From an uncultured Candidatus Melainabacteria bacterium (GTDB lineage Bacteria > Cyanobacteriota > Vampirovibrionia > Gastranaerophilales > Gastranaerophilaceae), in NCBI GenBank assembly GCA_934754425.1, contig CAKVIN010000022.1, positions 1 through 36,074 of the forward strand: 36,074 nucleotides of DNA, given 5' to 3'. The translations under genes and the position numbers were made by a program. Position 1 is the stretch's first letter; each line of letters starts with the position of its first letter. A model generated the notes under the pieces. The model was not told where the DNA came from. It saw only the letters and a list, made by a program, of their open reading frames with translations, and searched no databases. Below are positions 35,401-36,074 of this stretch, one piece after another.

Positions 35401-36074
35401 TGATGTTGTTAATTCTTCTTTATTATTTTCAATGACTGCTTTTACATCATTTGATATATTGTTAGAATATTCATTTATTGTGTTAATTTTTGATAACAAT
35501 ACATTCGTATTTTCAGAAGCCAAGGTTCTTATTGATTCAAAATTCGAATCAGAATTATTTGATAATATTTCAACATTAGCCGATATTTCCTCACAATACT
35601 CGGATATTAATAATTTGATTTCATCCGGTAAGTTTACGGCTTCACTAATAATAGAATTCAATTTAGAAATAATGGTTTCATTATTATATGATATAGTAGA
35701 TTTTATATCTGTATTATTTTCGTTTAATTTTGTAACAACAGTTGTAAATTCATCTTGCATTAACTTACAATTATCATTCACAGCATCTTTTATAATTTCT
35801 GTAGCTACTCTGTTTGTTTCAATAGCACTATTCAATGATTCTGAAATATTATCTCTAACTTCAGATATTTTGTCGGAAATAAATTCACTGAATTCATTTG
35901 ATTTTACGCATAAATCATCAATCTTGTTGACCAAATTTGTATTATTAAAATTAATTGCATCTTTGATGTCATCTGTTTCTGTTTTATTAGTTTTTACAGC
36001 ACTATTCAATGATTCTGAAATATTATCTCTAACTTCAGATATTTTGTCGGAAATAAATTCACTGAATTCATTTG
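32434..36074 (-). CDS. Giant coiled-coil protein with 58-residue repeat, cut by the window end
   Basis: Open reading frame without a start codon in the window: it remains open to the right edge, so at least 1,212 residues are present and the N-terminus is missing. An in-frame TTG at 36009 is not a credible start because the frame continues past it. Composition is rich in N, D, E, K, S, I and L, poor in G and P, without membrane segment or signal peptide. It should be a long alpha-helical coiled coil or rod. Near the right edge two copies of a 58-residue unit (LNSA...ISES) occur. Towards the C-terminus the repeat decays into related segments with (E/K)N motifs. I know no function; cytoskeletal or tether roles are guesses. 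It overlaps the GlcD gene. Confidence 0.85.
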   Translation of the reverse strand, partial: NEFSEFISDKISEVRDNISESLNSAVKTNKTETDDIKDAINFNNTNLVNKIDDLCVKSNEFSEFISDKISEVRDNISESLNSAIETNRVATEIIKDAVNDNCKLMQDEFTTVVTKLNENNTDIKSTISYNNETIISKLNSIISEAVNLPDEIKLLISEYCEEISANVEILSNNSDSNFESIRTLASENTNVLLSKINTINEYSNNISNDVKAVIENNKEELTTSLDTIFNDIDNNSKEIKEFLEQKNSILENKLESFFSNLLEEQSKNSETMQNSIADSKKENIENISKEISDISNLLENLSDTQNQNIKDSVQVVIDELKNINKEIDDKNILIKNIIDENITEELRDLQDKMHSLFEENTLNTLTQLTNNNSEVIENLNAKSIELKTLFESLNERMDKDEISRMNVFQAQLKELSNSFNHLMDEAKAATKTEIASISETLVKSSKEAMEEVEQSIEEKVNSVLASSADIAAGELQSMEMFTNKILEQVNVNKKTIVGCRDFVNNFVKGELDTISKNIEKEADGIINDLLEQTTLIKDFQRDELVKLTSQIENCVEDKIFNQVSDLKHYLDIKTDNTVLNGKIDNMIQDLNKTADDMLKASSKLLEASVFDSSIADLRTSNEILISTMAENLNSKVITFIKENVSNKMDSQFKLFDKNFTDIVVDKYEEIKLISSKYNNSFENIQSSIKELINEFTNSKNEINSNLQSNLDRITNSIDDLALSFDNLKSQITNKSLDEAFQASVNQQIGSIENLVKEQFSYLEDISELCCTNLPELTEMNTLVKYNIMQTVSDLGNKLDSTEIGINKELVDLKTDIITQFLNIFNQISFVAEQEEILDFIQNKHAELITILSHIVTTSDDIEVVKDNVTVIDNKIDNLKEDIDLINEKITAIMSSSGDIDYVYSLQDLESDIAGLRLSLKEINSTHNSSEFEELIKSTNNVYTIVESLKNEFPKFDSEEFKKDFESLSEDIVSISTRTNKLILASDESYKTLQENLQDFKLVINDLDERTRNFSHEVGIERIDNKLGVINNLIQSGAKTNQVFNQVFEYLAEWVDNAGTQISAISDKVETLDDIGQIKIMLEDLKAEASDNSDSNELIEALSNVFDKQAKKISSLEAKLDRMIVDSTINSQNNKIDMTPMENTLNRFLVAIDGKMSEQQNKINSLEEKLKDVMSLVDSKDTTQLTKKVGGMDRQIAKLNKSIEKIASHVIEK
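35824..36074 (-). repeat. Tandem repeat of 174 bases inside the giant gene
   Basis: The 77 bases at 35824-35900 are identical to 35998-36074, an offset of 174 bases (58 codons). The second copy is cut by the window edge, so more copies may follow. The part between has no identical partner in the window, but the first half of the unit recurs in diverged form further into the protein (LNSA(V/I)xTN...IKDA(I/V)N). Confidence 0.9.

Noticed and set aside
35998..36074. CRISPR or phage-type repeat at the right edge
   Set aside because: The repeat is in frame, has a 174-base period, and encodes a protein repeat; there are no spacers.

Overview
The window is low-GC DNA and looks like a non-photosynthetic relative of Cyanobacteria (Gastranaerophilales/Melainabacteria type). 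This rests on the gene mix rather than on any single marker. The mix includes a DUF512/PDZ/radical-SAM protein of the kind shared by Cyanobacteria and Firmicutes, an RNase Y-YmdB pair, split transketolase, an HTH-only LuxR protein, an MCE/MlaD protein, flagellin, and several lineage-type hypothetical proteins. No phage, IS element, CRISPR array or rRNA was seen.

Left part (1-4603): about 530 bases of very AT-rich non-coding DNA, then a structured leader and a flagellin gene. The leader holds a hairpin with a CsrA-type GGA loop upstream of a second GGA in the Shine-Dalgarno. A strong terminator, tRNA-Arg(CCG) and two small proteins follow. Next come a TagA/WecG glycosyltransferase with a promoter placed for leaderless translation, a transketolase N-terminal subunit without its C-terminal partner, and a small Cys-rich protein.

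Centre-left (4604-12562): rny-ymdB-PHP phosphoesterase-pseudopilin-LOG read rightward. On the opposite strand are a LuxR-type HTH protein, upp, an MlaD/MCE protein, and a 382-residue protein with YD/MORN-like repeats.

Centre (12563-19114): a rightward signalling block. It has a GAF-GGDEF protein with a degenerate HD-GYP domain, a PadR-like regulator overlapping the DUF512 radical-SAM gene, and a soluble GAF-histidine kinase, followed by gatA.

Right (19116-32450): leftward envelope genes (GT-C-like membrane protein, patatin, UDP-glucose dehydrogenase); rightward leuC-like, a small membrane protein, mtnA, and rpsO with a structured leader; then leftward nadB-nadC, a TPR protein, a zincin-like protease, cutA and a GlcD-type oxidase.

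Right edge (32434-36074): a coiled-coil protein of more than 1,200 residues, overlapping the GlcD gene. It is cut by the window end inside a repeat of 58 codons that is identical at the DNA level over the 77 bases visible.

No clearly new multi-gene system is proven here. The best leads are the flagellin leader, the giant repeat protein with its overlapping operon, the c-di-GMP protein with a broken HD-GYP site, the leaderless tagA promoter, and the orphan TktN and LeuC subunits.
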